A stretch of DNA of 26,512 nucleotides. Source: JAZSQZ01 sp045538175 (GTDB lineage: Bacteria > Bacillota > Clostridia > Christensenellales > UBA1242). Under the pieces are notes generated by a model. That model did not search any database. It saw nothing but the letters and a program-made list of their open reading frames with translations, and was not told the DNA's origin. The stretch's first letter is position 1; each line of letters opens with the position of its first letter. The DNA is taken from assembly GCA_045538175.1 (NCBI GenBank), contig JAZSQZ010000032.1, forward strand, positions 1 to 26,512. The letters run 5' to 3'. Below are positions 7,008 through 15,949 of this stretch, piece after piece. The translations under genes and the position numbers were made by a program.

Positions 7008-8804
7008 ATGGTAAGTAAGTATAAAAAGGTATTATTTATATTGTTTGCAATATTTTTGCCAATCATTGTCATTTTTTCTGGTGGCAATCTTTTTGCGTAT
7101 GCAGAAAGCCTCAGCACAATTTCTCTTGAAAATGATGGCAATTATACCAATATAAACATATATGGAGATAATATTTTTGTAAGTGATGCTTTAAATGGCA
7201 AAGTTGATGTATATAGTCTTAAAACAAATGAATTTATAAAAACTTTTGACGGCGCAGACACAGATGATGGAAAACTCGTAAATGCAACACTCACAACTGT
7301 ATTTGGTGATAATTTATATATCTACTGCTCTTCCGAACCAAATATATATAAGATTTATGTATACAACATAGAAACAAACGAAAAACTTTATTGCCATAAC
7401 AGTTTCCAATATGCAAATGTTACAAAAGACCTTAACAGAATTGTTTCTCTTACAACAAACTCTGTGGGCGATATTTTTGCGATTGGGAAATATGACACCA
7501 ACTATATTTTCTTAAAAAAATCAAACAACGAAACAAATTTTTCTGCTACACTTGCAGGTTTATCATTAGATGAAAATTCAAAGATTTTAACATCTTATTC
7601 TGAAGAATATATTTTTGTTATAACAACTTCTAATATTTATAAAATAAAATCAACAGATTATTCTATTGAAAAAACAGTTAACGCTTCAAATTATTTTACA
7701 AAAGCAAACATTGATAAAGACGACAATATTTATCTTTTAGATGATGGTCAAAACTTTATTACAAAGCTTAGCGCAAACACAGACTACTCTGCCTTTGAAA
7801 CAATATCTTATGAAACTAGTTCAAACAACATCGAAGATTTTTATATAGATGTTGTCGATGGCGATATTTTTATTCTTGATAATATTCATAGAAATATTTA
7901 TATCGAAAATAAAGTTAGCGATATTTCAAATGTTTCAAATTTTATAAATTACGATCCAGAAACTGCTGACACATTAAAGTCACAAATTGAAATTGCAACT
8001 GTGACAAAAGACACCATTGCATACAATTATCCATACACAATTTCACCACACTCAACTGTAACAAAAAATCAAGAAGTATTTATTTTAAACAAAGATTATA
8101 ACTTCTATTTATGTCTTATAACAAACAAAGAAAACTATAATATTTTCGTATATATAAATAGTAAAAATTTAGAAATTCACGATATAAGTAGTGACACAAA
8201 AACCATTAAAATTTCATCTCAAAGCACTCCAATTTACAAATTGCCAAGCAGTTTGAAGGCAAAATTGGGGTCTGTAGACACACTTAGACTTGATTTGAGT
8301 ATTTCTTCGGGTGACACCATAACTAGTTTTAGAGCAATAAATTCCCCAAAGGATATCAACAACAAAATGTTCTACGAAGTCAAATTTGAAGACGGTAGTT
8401 ATGGCTTTATTGACACAACTTCTGCATATATTGTTGAAGAAAACAACGAGCCTGAAACAGCCATCCCTACCCTTCAAACAAATGCATATGTAATAAACGA
8501 CAACAAAAATAAGATTGAATTATTTAACCTTGTTGGAGATGAATTTGTTGCAAGTGGAGTTTTTATTGATAGTGAAACTAGAGTACAAATTGATAAAGAC
8601 AAGTTTGATATAAATAGTGCTTATACCGAAATCAAAGTTTTAAGCAACAATGAAATAATCACAGCTTATATTAAAACAGAAAATGTTAGAGTTGATGGCG
8701 TAAAGATTGAAATAATAATTGCGACAATCTTATCAGTTGTTTGTGTTGTTCTTGCAACAATACTTACAGTTTATATAAGAAAAAATAAAAACAAAATGAG
8801 ATAA
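7008..8804 (+). CDS. Exported beta-propeller/SH3-like protein with C-terminal membrane anchor
   Basis: A 598-residue protein of unknown role. Residues 1-33 are a signal sequence (hydrophobic core about 8-24, possible cleavage near AYA/ES). From about 35 to 320 there are repeated blade-like units, such as DNIFVSDALNGKVDVYSL, EEYIFVITTSNIYKI and DDNIYLLDD, with the DG/DN turns of NHL-type propellers. Residues about 390-480 have an SH3-like pattern (STPIYKLPS ... YEVKFEDGSYGFIDTTSAYI). A second beta region follows, then one membrane helix at about 570-590 and a basic tail. The layout suggests a wall-facing binding or sensing protein; no catalytic motif is seen. It begins without a ribosome site and ends in a clear terminator. 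It is probably the first chromosomal gene beyond the prophage. Confidence 0.75.
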   Translation: MVSKYKKVLFILFAIFLPIIVIFSGGNLFAYAESLSTISLENDGNYTNINIYGDNIFVSDALNGKVDVYSLKTNEFIKTFDGADTDDGKLVNATLTTVFGDNLYIYCSSEPNIYKIYVYNIETNEKLYCHNSFQYANVTKDLNRIVSLTTNSVGDIFAIGKYDTNYIFLKKSNNETNFSATLAGLSLDENSKILTSYSEEYIFVITTSNIYKIKSTDYSIEKTVNASNYFTKANIDKDDNIYLLDDGQNFITKLSANTDYSAFETISYETSSNNIEDFYIDVVDGDIFILDNIHRNIYIENKVSDISNVSNFINYDPETADTLKSQIEIATVTKDTIAYNYPYTISPHSTVTKNQEVFILNKDYNFYLCLITNKENYNIFVYINSKNLEIHDISSDTKTIKISSQSTPIYKLPSSLKAKLGSVDTLRLDLSISSGDTITSFRAINSPKDINNKMFYEVKFEDGSYGFIDTTSAYIVEENNEPETAIPTLQTNAYVINDNKNKIELFNLVGDEFVASGVFIDSETRVQIDKDKFDINSAYTEIKVLSNNEIITAYIKTENVRVDGVKIEIIIATILSVVCVVLATILTVYIRKNKNKMR

Positions 8805-8834
8805 AAAAACATATCACAAAATGATATGTTTTTT
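8804..8834. terminator. Bidirectional intrinsic terminator
   Basis: A perfect 13-bp stem (AAAAAACATATCA at 8804-8816 with TGATATGTTTTTT at 8822-8834) and a 5-nt loop CAAAA. A- and T-runs on both arms let it end both the propeller gene (plus) and the pda-ssb transcript (minus), whose stops flank it. Confidence 0.88.
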
Positions 8835-8837
8835 ATT

Positions 8838-9527
8838 TTATATTCCTTCTTCTGCTATATCATAAATAATTGGTTCTTTTAATGTTTCTGTGGATAAAAA
8901 CTCTCTATTTTTATCTTCCATTATAATTTTATTGATTGAAATCTCATATGCAGTTTTTGTTAATACTTCAGTATCACTTACCTTCTTTTGATACTCTCTA
9001 CTTTGAATTCTACCAGATATAAATACTTTTTGTCCTATTGGCGAATTTTTTATATATCTTGCATTTCTACCCCAGGCAATGCAAGGAAGATAGTCTGATT
9101 TGTTGTATGCTCTGTTAACTGCTAAAAGCAAATCACAAATCTCTCGATTGAAAGGCGTTGTCCTATAAATAGGCTCTTTACAAATAAACCCACTAAGTTC
9201 GATAATATTTGGATTCATATTCTCATCAATCTCTGCTGTTTCCCTAACAAACACCGTAAGAATTAGTTTGCTTTTACCATCGACCATCTTATTATAACTT
9301 CTAAACTGACCCCTAACAGCAATCTTTTTACCTTCATCAAAGTCGCCATTACCAAGCAACCTTTCAGAAACTGTAATAGGTATAATATCGTTGTGATCAG
9401 ACAATCTTTGAACGGATAAGTTTAACTCATAAAAACCTTCTCCATAAACTTCGTGACTAAAAATTGGTTTTGAAATAATTTCTCCACTTAAAAATACTTT
9501 GTTGTTTTCTAATAATTCGTAATTCAT
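8838..9527 (-). CDS. Single-stranded DNA-binding protein with two OB folds
   Basis: A 229-residue protein built from two OB-fold units. The first covers about residues 6-95 (VFLSGEIISKPIFSHE ... GKKIAVRGQFRSY), the second about 104-205 (IELSGFICKEPIYRTTP ... PCIAWGRNARYI ... GQKVFISGRIQSREY). The second carries the classic SSB strand order, including the 'cIaWG..A.....GqkvfisGRiqsR.Y' pattern. Classic SSB has one OB fold and an acidic DDDIPF-type tail; here the tail is replaced by EEGI, so the usual partner-docking peptide is missing. It is therefore more likely an accessory SSB than the main replication SSB, which normally lies between rpsF and rpsR. It starts 13 nt after pda in the same transcript, with AAAGGA as ribosome site. 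Confidence 0.8.
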   Translation of the reverse strand: MNYELLENNKVFLSGEIISKPIFSHEVYGEGFYELNLSVQRLSDHNDIIPITVSERLLGNGDFDEGKKIAVRGQFRSYNKMVDGKSKLILTVFVRETAEIDENMNPNIIELSGFICKEPIYRTTPFNREICDLLLAVNRAYNKSDYLPCIAWGRNARYIKNSPIGQKVFISGRIQSREYQKKVSDTEVLTKTAYEISINKIIMEDKNREFLSTETLKEPIIYDIAEEGI

Positions 9528-9540
9528 ATTTTTTATTCCT

Positions 9541-10308
9541 TTATATATTTTTTATTTGTTTTCCGGTAGAATCAATGCGATATTCATTTTTATAAATCAA
9601 ATCACCTATACCTACAAAGTTATATCCCCTTTGTTTTAAACTAGACAAAACACCAGGCAAAGCTTCAACAATGTTGTCGGAATTGTTGTGACAAAGAATA
9701 ATTGAGCCAGAACCAACTTTTGTTATGATATTTGAAGAAATTTGTGAGGCACTTATTCCCTTCCAATCAAGAGAATCAACATCCCACTGAATCGTATACA
9801 AGCCCAATTCTTCTGCTGTAGATATTAAATTGTTATTGTAAGAACCAAATGGCGCCCTAAAGAGATTAACTTCTTTTTTTGTTATATTTTTAATTTTTGC
9901 GATAGATGTTTCAAGTTCTAATCTCATATTTGTAATATCTAATTTTGCCATATCTGGATGCGTATTTGAGTGTGTGCCAATTTCAAAGCCATTTTCGTCA
10001 ATTTTTTTAACAAGCTCTGGGTATTTATCAACCCAGAATCCCACCAAGAAAAAAGTAGCCTTGCAGTTGTGCTCTTTCAAAATTTCCATAATTTTTTTAG
10101 TTTTATCTGCACCCCAAGCCGCATCAAAACTTATGGCAATATTTTTGTCTGCTCTTTCAACTGAGTATATGGGAACCTTTCTATCAACCTTACCAAAGAA
10201 AACTTGTGCACCAGTTGTTCCTTTAACATCAACAGAAAGTGTTACCATAACTAATATAAAAATAAATAATAATTTTAAGGTTTTTGATTTCATAACAAAG
10301 AAATGCAT
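9541..10308 (-). CDS. Polysaccharide deacetylase, PdaB-like (carbohydrate esterase family 4)
   Basis: A 255-residue exported enzyme that removes acetyl groups from amino sugars of the cell wall or spore cortex. The N-terminus has a signal-anchor (hydrophobic about 12-26). All five CE4 motifs are visible: SFDAAWG with Asp62, HSNTHPD with metal ligands His113 and His117, RAPFGSYN with Arg151, DSLDWKG near 178-184, and ILCHN near 204-208. In motif 1 the second Asp of the usual TFDDG is Ala63, a change typical of the PdaB sporulation subgroup. The start at 10308 has GAGG close upstream; Met6 is an alternative. It shares a transcript with ssb, an odd pairing. PdaB hints at a spore-forming ancestry, but this does not prove sporulation. 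Confidence 0.85.
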   Translation of the reverse strand: MHFFVMKSKTLKLLFIFILVMVTLSVDVKGTTGAQVFFGKVDRKVPIYSVERADKNIAISFDAAWGADKTKKIMEILKEHNCKATFFLVGFWVDKYPELVKKIDENGFEIGTHSNTHPDMAKLDITNMRLELETSIAKIKNITKKEVNLFRAPFGSYNNNLISTAEELGLYTIQWDVDSLDWKGISASQISSNIITKVGSGSIILCHNNSDNIVEALPGVLSSLKQRGYNFVGIGDLIYKNEYRIDSTGKQIKNI

Positions 10309-10466
10309 TTAATCCTCACGAACAATAATACAATAATTACAAAAGTATGTTTTAGTTGTTTTTGTAGGTATTTGGTTTATTTTGTCAAAAACTAAAAACA
10401 CATCTAATACATATTTATTTATATTATCCAAAAACAAATTATATTCAAAAAAACAATTTAAAAAAT

Positions 10467-10497
10467 AAAAAACCTACTAGATTTTAGTAGGTTTTTT
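10467..10497. terminator. Intrinsic terminator of the parE-parC operon
   Basis: A perfect 13-bp stem (AAAAAACCTACTA at 10467-10479 with TAGTAGGTTTTTT at 10485-10497) and loop GATTT, 20 nt beyond the parC stop on the minus strand. It is symmetrical enough to work in both directions. The rest of 10309-10466 is AT-rich; the only promoter-like element seen there is TTGACA with a poor TACAAA -10 for pda. Confidence 0.9.
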
Positions 10498-10516
10498 ACT
10501 TGTATATTTAGTTTTT

Positions 10517-13500
10517 CTATCTGTTAAATCTATAGACTTCGCCGATAGTTTGAGTTTTCTTCATTCTGTCTATGCACTTACCTTTTCCAAGTCTGTTTTC
10601 AATTGGAATATTATCAGTTGCACGATAATGAATCTCTCCATCGTTATCTTTTGCGACAACATCAAATGGTTCTTTTACATAATCTGCAAAGATAATAGAA
10701 TTGCCATTGTCTGCATTAAATGTAATTGCTTTTAGACCTTTTCTGTATCTTGCCATTTTGTCGATACCAGAGATAACCATTCGTTTTGCATATCCCTTAT
10801 TCGTAACGACAACAACTTCGCCTTCTTCACTAACAATCATTGTGCCAACGCAGTAATCTTTTGCTGCAAGGTTTACACCCTTTACACCACCAGAAATTCT
10901 ACCTTGAAGTGGAATATCAGTATTTTCAGCTTTTAAAATCATACCTTGGTTTGTTACAAACAATACAGAGTATTCTGTTTCACTTTCATATACAATATCT
11001 GTTATAACATCATCATCTTTAAGTTTCATTGCTTGGAAGGCTGTTTTAAGAAGACCATATTCGCTAAATGGTGTTTTCTTAATCATACCATACTTGGTCA
11101 AGAACAATAAGTTTCCTTTTGGCATTGTATTATCAACAGCAAAAGCCTTTACAACTTTTTCGCCCTTTTCCATTGCTTTTATAACTGTGTGTTCAGGAAC
11201 GCCTTTATCTCTAAATCTTGATTCAGGAATTTGTTCAACAGGAACTTTATAACAATTTCCCTTATCGGTAAAGAATAAAGCTGTTTTCTTTGTATCTGTT
11301 TTTATAAAGAAACTATGAACTTCTGACAATCCTGAATTATCTTTAAATTCGTGTTGACCGATTGAAGAATATTTTGCATTGATTGCTTTAATATTTCCAA
11401 GAGCGTTTCTTGTAATATAAACTTCTTTTTGTTCTTTTTCGTCGGTATCTGCAGGAATTTTGATATTTTCATCATATTTAAGAAGTTTTGTAAGTCTTTC
11501 TGTCTTATATTTTTTCTTAATTTCTAGAAGTTCTGTTTTTACAACTTCGAATTGAAGTTTCTTAGAATTTAAGATATCTGTCAATTTCTTAATAAGTTCT
11601 CTTAAGGCTTTAAGTTCTGCTTCGAGTTTATTAACTTCTAAACTTGTAAGTCTTGCAAGTCTCATATCAAGAATTGCTTGTGCTTGTCTTTCAGATAAAA
11701 TAAACTTTTCTCTTAATCTTTGTTTTGCTTCTGTTGTGTTTGCAGAAGTTTTTATAATCTTAACAACAGCATCAATATTTTTGATTGCAATTATAAGACC
11801 TGTTAAGATATGTTCTCTTTCTTTTGCTTGTTCTAAATCATATTTTGTTCTGCGATAAACAATCTCTCTTTGATAGTTAACATAATATGAAATAATTTCT
11901 AATAAACCTAATTGTTTTGGTTTGCCATCTGCGATTGCAACCATATTGATACCAAATGTACATTGAAGATCTGTGTTTTTAAACAAAACTTCACAAATCT
12001 TTTTAATGTCAGCATCTTTTTTAAGCCTTAAGACAACCCTTAGACCATTTCTATCAGATTCATCTCTAATATCACTGATTTGAGCAAGGCAAGCGTGTTT
12101 TGAATCTTCTCTTAGAGTTGCAATCTTTTGCATAATCAAGATTTTGTTTGTTTGATATGGAATTTCTGTAATTACGATATTTTTCTTATCAACGCCATTT
12201 GTTTCAATGTGCATTTTTGCACGAAGATATATTTTTCCACGACCTGTTTCATATGCAAGTTGAAGGTCAGAATTATTTAAGATATATCCCCCGGTTGGAA
12301 AATCTGGTGCTTTGATAATTTTCATCATTTCTTTTAAAGAAATACTATTCTTGTCAATATAAGCAATAACACCATCAATAACTTCAGCAAGGTTGTGTGG
12401 TGGGATATTTGTTGCAAGACCAACAGCAATACCTGTTGCACCATTTACAAGTAAGTTTGGAAAACGACCTGGAAGAATATCTGGTTCTTTTAGAGAATCA
12501 TCAAAGTTGAGATTCCATCTTACAGTATCTTTTTCAAGGTCTCTTAAAAGTTCCATAGCAAGTGGAGCTAGTCTTGCTTCTGTATATCTCATAGCTGCAG
12601 GGCCATCACCATCGATGCTACCAAAGTTTCCATGACCATGAACTAAAAGTTCGTTCATATTGAAAGGCTGAGCCATTCTAACCATTGCAAGATAAACTGA
12701 GCTATCGCCATGTGGGTGGTATTTACCTAAGCAATCACCAACAATACGAGCAGATTTTCTAAAAGGCTTGTCCGGTGTAATACCTAGTTCATACATTGAA
12801 TACAAAATTCTTCTTTGAACAGGTTTTAAACCGTCTTCAACTCTTGGCAAAGCCCTATCCAAAATAACATGTTCTGAATAAGGAATCATCGATTCGTGCA
12901 AAACATCATCGAGGTTTTTATATAACATACCATCAACAACGTCGTGACCCGATTCCGAACTTATGACTTTTTCTTTTCTTTCTTCCTTTTCTTCTTCGTC
13001 ATCGGCTGAAACCATCACAATTTCTTGTTCTTCAGCATGGTTGTCACTTGAAGTGTTATCAACAACCCTTTCTTGTTCTTCATTTAATGATTCGTTTTTG
13101 ATTTCTTCTTTGTTTTCTTCCACAACAACTTTCCTTTTATCTCTTTTAAAACTGCTTGAATACTTGTTTTTTTCTACTTTTATAACAGAAATTGAAGCAT
13201 CTTCATATATACTGTCGTCTTCTATTTCGTCATCTTCAATTTCGTCGTTTTCTATTTCTTCTTTTATGTCTTCTACTTCTTTATCATAATCTACCGATTC
13301 TTCAATCTCTATAGATGAAGTGATGTCTTCTTCAACTATATTTTGTTGTTCTTCTATGGTTTCTTCTTTTACCGTTTCGATTTTTTCATCTTTTGCTTCA
13401 ACAAAATCTTCTATTTCTTTTTCAGGTTTTTCTAAAACAACTTCTTCGGTATTAAAATTGTCGATTTCTTGTGGATAAAAATTTTCTTCCACAACCTCTT

Positions 13501-13735
13501 CTACAATTTCTTCTTGGATTTCTTCTATTTTTTCTTGTTTTGTGTTTTCATTATTTATGTCACCAAACGACAACTGACCATCAATGGGCTCAATATATTC
13601 CCCAAAAGAATCTTCATCATCTACAACAATTTCTGGCAAATACAGTTCTTCAATACCGATTTGGCCGTCAATAGGAAGAGATTCTTCTTCTGGTATACCA
13701 TTCTCCTTTTCATCAAATTTGTCGTCATCAAACAT
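10517..13735 (-). CDS. parC: DNA topoisomerase IV subunit A with long acidic N-terminal extension
   Basis: This subunit cuts and rejoins DNA in decatenation. The core starts near residue 270 (DGMLYKNLDDVLHESMIPYS) and keeps the RALPRVEDGLKPVQRRILY helix, the KYHPHGDSSVY segment and the active-site Tyr384 in AMRYTEARL. The C-terminal beta-pinwheel carries GRISGGVKG in place of a full GyrA box (Q-R-x-G-G-K-G type), which favours ParC over GyrA. ParC is usually about 740-820 residues; the extra length is an N-terminal stretch of about 260 residues, very rich in Glu, Asp, Ile and Val, with two PIDGQ motifs. ATG 13735 is preferred, 7 nt after the parE stop, with GGAG upstream; the frame can also be opened at TTG 13753. 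No stop or frame break separates the extension from the core. Confidence 0.88.
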   Translation of the reverse strand: MFDDDKFDEKENGIPEEESLPIDGQIGIEELYLPEIVVDDEDSFGEYIEPIDGQLSFGDINNENTKQEKIEEIQEEIVEEVVEENFYPQEIDNFNTEEVVLEKPEKEIEDFVEAKDEKIETVKEETIEEQQNIVEEDITSSIEIEESVDYDKEVEDIKEEIENDEIEDDEIEDDSIYEDASISVIKVEKNKYSSSFKRDKRKVVVEENKEEIKNESLNEEQERVVDNTSSDNHAEEQEIVMVSADDEEEKEERKEKVISSESGHDVVDGMLYKNLDDVLHESMIPYSEHVILDRALPRVEDGLKPVQRRILYSMYELGITPDKPFRKSARIVGDCLGKYHPHGDSSVYLAMVRMAQPFNMNELLVHGHGNFGSIDGDGPAAMRYTEARLAPLAMELLRDLEKDTVRWNLNFDDSLKEPDILPGRFPNLLVNGATGIAVGLATNIPPHNLAEVIDGVIAYIDKNSISLKEMMKIIKAPDFPTGGYILNNSDLQLAYETGRGKIYLRAKMHIETNGVDKKNIVITEIPYQTNKILIMQKIATLREDSKHACLAQISDIRDESDRNGLRVVLRLKKDADIKKICEVLFKNTDLQCTFGINMVAIADGKPKQLGLLEIISYYVNYQREIVYRRTKYDLEQAKEREHILTGLIIAIKNIDAVVKIIKTSANTTEAKQRLREKFILSERQAQAILDMRLARLTSLEVNKLEAELKALRELIKKLTDILNSKKLQFEVVKTELLEIKKKYKTERLTKLLKYDENIKIPADTDEKEQKEVYITRNALGNIKAINAKYSSIGQHEFKDNSGLSEVHSFFIKTDTKKTALFFTDKGNCYKVPVEQIPESRFRDKGVPEHTVIKAMEKGEKVVKAFAVDNTMPKGNLLFLTKYGMIKKTPFSEYGLLKTAFQAMKLKDDDVITDIVYESETEYSVLFVTNQGMILKAENTDIPLQGRISGGVKGVNLAAKDYCVGTMIVSEEGEVVVVTNKGYAKRMVISGIDKMARYRKGLKAITFNADNGNSIIFADYVKEPFDVVAKDNDGEIHYRATDNIPIENRLGKGKCIDRMKKTQTIGEVYRFNR

Positions 13736-13742
13736 TAACCAA

Positions 13743-15686
13743 CTACACTCCAATCTTCATAAATGAATCTTCTCTGTTGAAGTCAACATATTCGCTTAAA
13801 TATTTCTTTCTTGCTTCAACATTATCTCCCATAAGCGTTGCAATCATCAAATCAGCATTTGCTGCATCTTCTGCCCCAACACGAACAAGAGTTCTTTTTT
13901 CTGGGTCCATGGTTGTATCCCAAAGTTGTTCTGGGTTCATCTCTCCAAGCCCCTTATATCTTTGAATTGCATATCCTTTTCCAAAGGTTTTTAAAACTCC
14001 TGGAAGTTCTTTATCTGAATACACATACTCTACTCTATCTTTCTTGCTTACCTTATATAAAGGTGGAAGACCTATATAAACATTACCGTTATTTATAAGT
14101 TCCTTCATATATCTAAAGAAGAAAGTAAGTAAAATAGCTCTAATATGTGCACCGTCTTGGTCAGCATCGGAAAGAATAATAACTTTATGATATTTTAATG
14201 ATGATATATCAAAATCTTCGCCAACACCTGTACCTAGTGCTGCAATAATTGTTCTAATTTCTTCGTTTGCAAGAACTTGATCCAATCTTTTCTTTTCTGC
14301 GTTAAGTGGTTTACCCCTTAAAGGAAGAATTGCTTGGAAGCCCCTATCCCTTGCTTGTTTTGCACTACCACCAGCTGAGTCACCCTCAACAATAAAGATT
14401 TCGTTTTGTTCTGGCTTTCTTCCTGAGCAACTTGCAAGTTTACCGATAAGACTTGAACTTTCAATTGCGTTCTTTTGACGTGTTAATTCTTTAGCTTTCT
14501 TTGCAGCAAGTCTAACACGAGCTGCACCTTTTGCTTTTTCTAAAATGATTTCTGCTGTTTTTTGATTTTCTTTTTTAGAGAAAAATTCATTTAAGCCATT
14601 GTTAACAATGTTTTCAACTTGAATTTTTACTTCAGGGTTACCAAGTTTTGTTTTTGTTTGACCTTCAAACTCGATATTTGTCATCTTGATCGAAAGTACT
14701 GCAGAAATACCTTCCCTATAGTCTTCACCCATAAGGTCAGCTTCTTTTTCTTTTAAAAGGCCTAATTTTCTTGCAATCTTGTTCATAGATTTTGTAAGAG
14801 CCATTTTAAACCCTGTTTCGTGTGTACCACCTTCACTTGTAGGAATATTGTTTACATATGAGAAAATACTTTCTGTATACGAATCAGTATATTGAATTGC
14901 AAGTGAAAGTTTAAGTGAATCGTTCTCACCATCTAAGCAAATTGGGTTTTTAAACAATGATGTTTTACTTTCGTTTAAGTATTCGATAAAGTCGCCCAAA
15001 CCTTTTTCAAAATGATAAACGTGTGGTACTCCATCTGCTTCGTCTGTAAAGACAATTTCGATACCTTTATTAAGGAAAGCAAGTTCTTTTAATCTCTTTC
15101 TAATAACATCTGCAGTAAAAGTATTTTTTAAGAAAATTCTCTCATCTGGTTTAAATGTAATCTTTGTGCCTGTTTTGTCAGTTTTGCCAATTTCTGTTAA
15201 AGGTTTTACAACAACACCACCCCTAACTTTACCTTCACCATCTTCAACTGCAGCAAAAGCCATATTATAAATCTTTTTATCTCTTGAAACAGTGACTTCA
15301 AGTGAACTTGAAAGAGCGTTAGTAACTGCAGCACCAACACCATGAAGACCACCAGAATAAGCATAGTTTGAGTTGTCAAACTTACCACCAGCGTGAAGTT
15401 TTGTGAATACAACTTCCAAACCAGATTTTTTAAGGGTTGGGTGGATGCTTACAGGAATACCACGACCATCGTCTTCGACAGTCGCACTTCCATCAGCATG
15501 CAAAGTAACAGTAATCTTACTACCAAATCCGTTGGCAATTTCGTCCATACTGTTGTCAACAATCTCCCATAAAATATGGTGAACACCTTTACTACCTGTA
15601 CTACCAACATACATACCAGGTCTAAGTCTTACAGCATCAAGCCCTTCTAAAACAACAATATCTTTTGAATCATATGAATTAGCCAA
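13743..15686 (-). CDS. parE: DNA topoisomerase IV subunit B (type IIA ATPase subunit)
   Basis: This subunit binds and hydrolyses ATP to drive strand passage. The GHKL ATPase domain shows EIVDNSMDE near residue 42, DDGRGIPV and the GLHGVGAAVTNAL lid. The transducer follows. The TOPRIM domain has EGDSAGGSAKQARDR, LPLRGKPLN and SDADQDGAHIR, and the tail ends with RYKGLGEMNPEQLW. At 647 residues it is standard for Bacillota ParE/GyrB and lacks the extra domain of enterobacterial GyrB. HHILWEIVDN and the absence of recF/dnaA neighbours favour ParE over GyrB, but this is not certain. It starts at TTG (15686) behind a strong CGGAGG. parC follows at once. Confidence 0.87.
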   Translation of the reverse strand: MANSYDSKDIVVLEGLDAVRLRPGMYVGSTGSKGVHHILWEIVDNSMDEIANGFGSKITVTLHADGSATVEDDGRGIPVSIHPTLKKSGLEVVFTKLHAGGKFDNSNYAYSGGLHGVGAAVTNALSSSLEVTVSRDKKIYNMAFAAVEDGEGKVRGGVVVKPLTEIGKTDKTGTKITFKPDERIFLKNTFTADVIRKRLKELAFLNKGIEIVFTDEADGVPHVYHFEKGLGDFIEYLNESKTSLFKNPICLDGENDSLKLSLAIQYTDSYTESIFSYVNNIPTSEGGTHETGFKMALTKSMNKIARKLGLLKEKEADLMGEDYREGISAVLSIKMTNIEFEGQTKTKLGNPEVKIQVENIVNNGLNEFFSKKENQKTAEIILEKAKGAARVRLAAKKAKELTRQKNAIESSSLIGKLASCSGRKPEQNEIFIVEGDSAGGSAKQARDRGFQAILPLRGKPLNAEKKRLDQVLANEEIRTIIAALGTGVGEDFDISSLKYHKVIILSDADQDGAHIRAILLTFFFRYMKELINNGNVYIGLPPLYKVSKKDRVEYVYSDKELPGVLKTFGKGYAIQRYKGLGEMNPEQLWDTTMDPEKRTLVRVGAEDAANADLMIATLMGDNVEARKKYLSEYVDFNREDSFMKIGV

Positions 15687-15719
15687 AATTCTGCCTCCGA
15701 ATATTAAATTTCTATGTAT

Positions 15720-15728
15720 ATTTTAGCA
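15720..15728 (-). promoter_or_regulatory. Extended -10 promoter of parE-parC
   Basis: On the minus strand TGCTAAAAT (15728-15720) is an extended -10 element of TGn-TAAAAT type. The start would lie near 15713, giving a leader of about 27 nt to the TTG start. No good -35 is present at the right distance. The remainder of the 263-nt gap to murG is AT-rich without clear structure. Confidence 0.45.
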
Positions 15729-15937
15729 CATTTAAAAATTTTCTCCTAACACTTTTATGCATAAAAATTTACAAAAAACACTTTATTTTGTGCCTAAATA
15801 AAATTTTATAAATATTTATACAATATATTGCATAATTATTATTTTTTGAATAAATATAAACTGCCAAAATTCGCAAATTTTCAACATTGTTTTTGCTTTT
15901 TTAAGTTAAAATCGTAAAAATTTAACCCACTTTTGCA

Positions 15938-15943
15938 TATCCT
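15938..15943 (+). promoter_or_regulatory. Putative -10 box for a leaderless murG mRNA
   Basis: TATCCT ends exactly 6 nt before the ATG at 15950, and there is no Shine-Dalgarno sequence. No convincing -35 is seen. The spacing is identical to that in front of the genes at 5350 and 7008. Confidence 0.4.
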
Positions 15944-15949
15944 ATTTAT

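Noticed and set aside
13736..13753. TTG 13753 as the parC start, adding six residues and overlapping parE.
   Set aside because: ATG 13735 is a better codon with GGAG at an acceptable distance; the extra residues have no support.
12393..13766. Long plus-strand open frames opposite parC, some Ser- or Phe-rich.
   Set aside because: They mirror the acidic and conserved codons of parC, have no ribosome sites and no family motifs.
15687..15949. Searched the parE-murG gap for riboswitch, small RNA or origin-like boxes.
   Set aside because: Only AT-rich sequence and promoter elements are visible; no DnaA-box cluster or stable stem.
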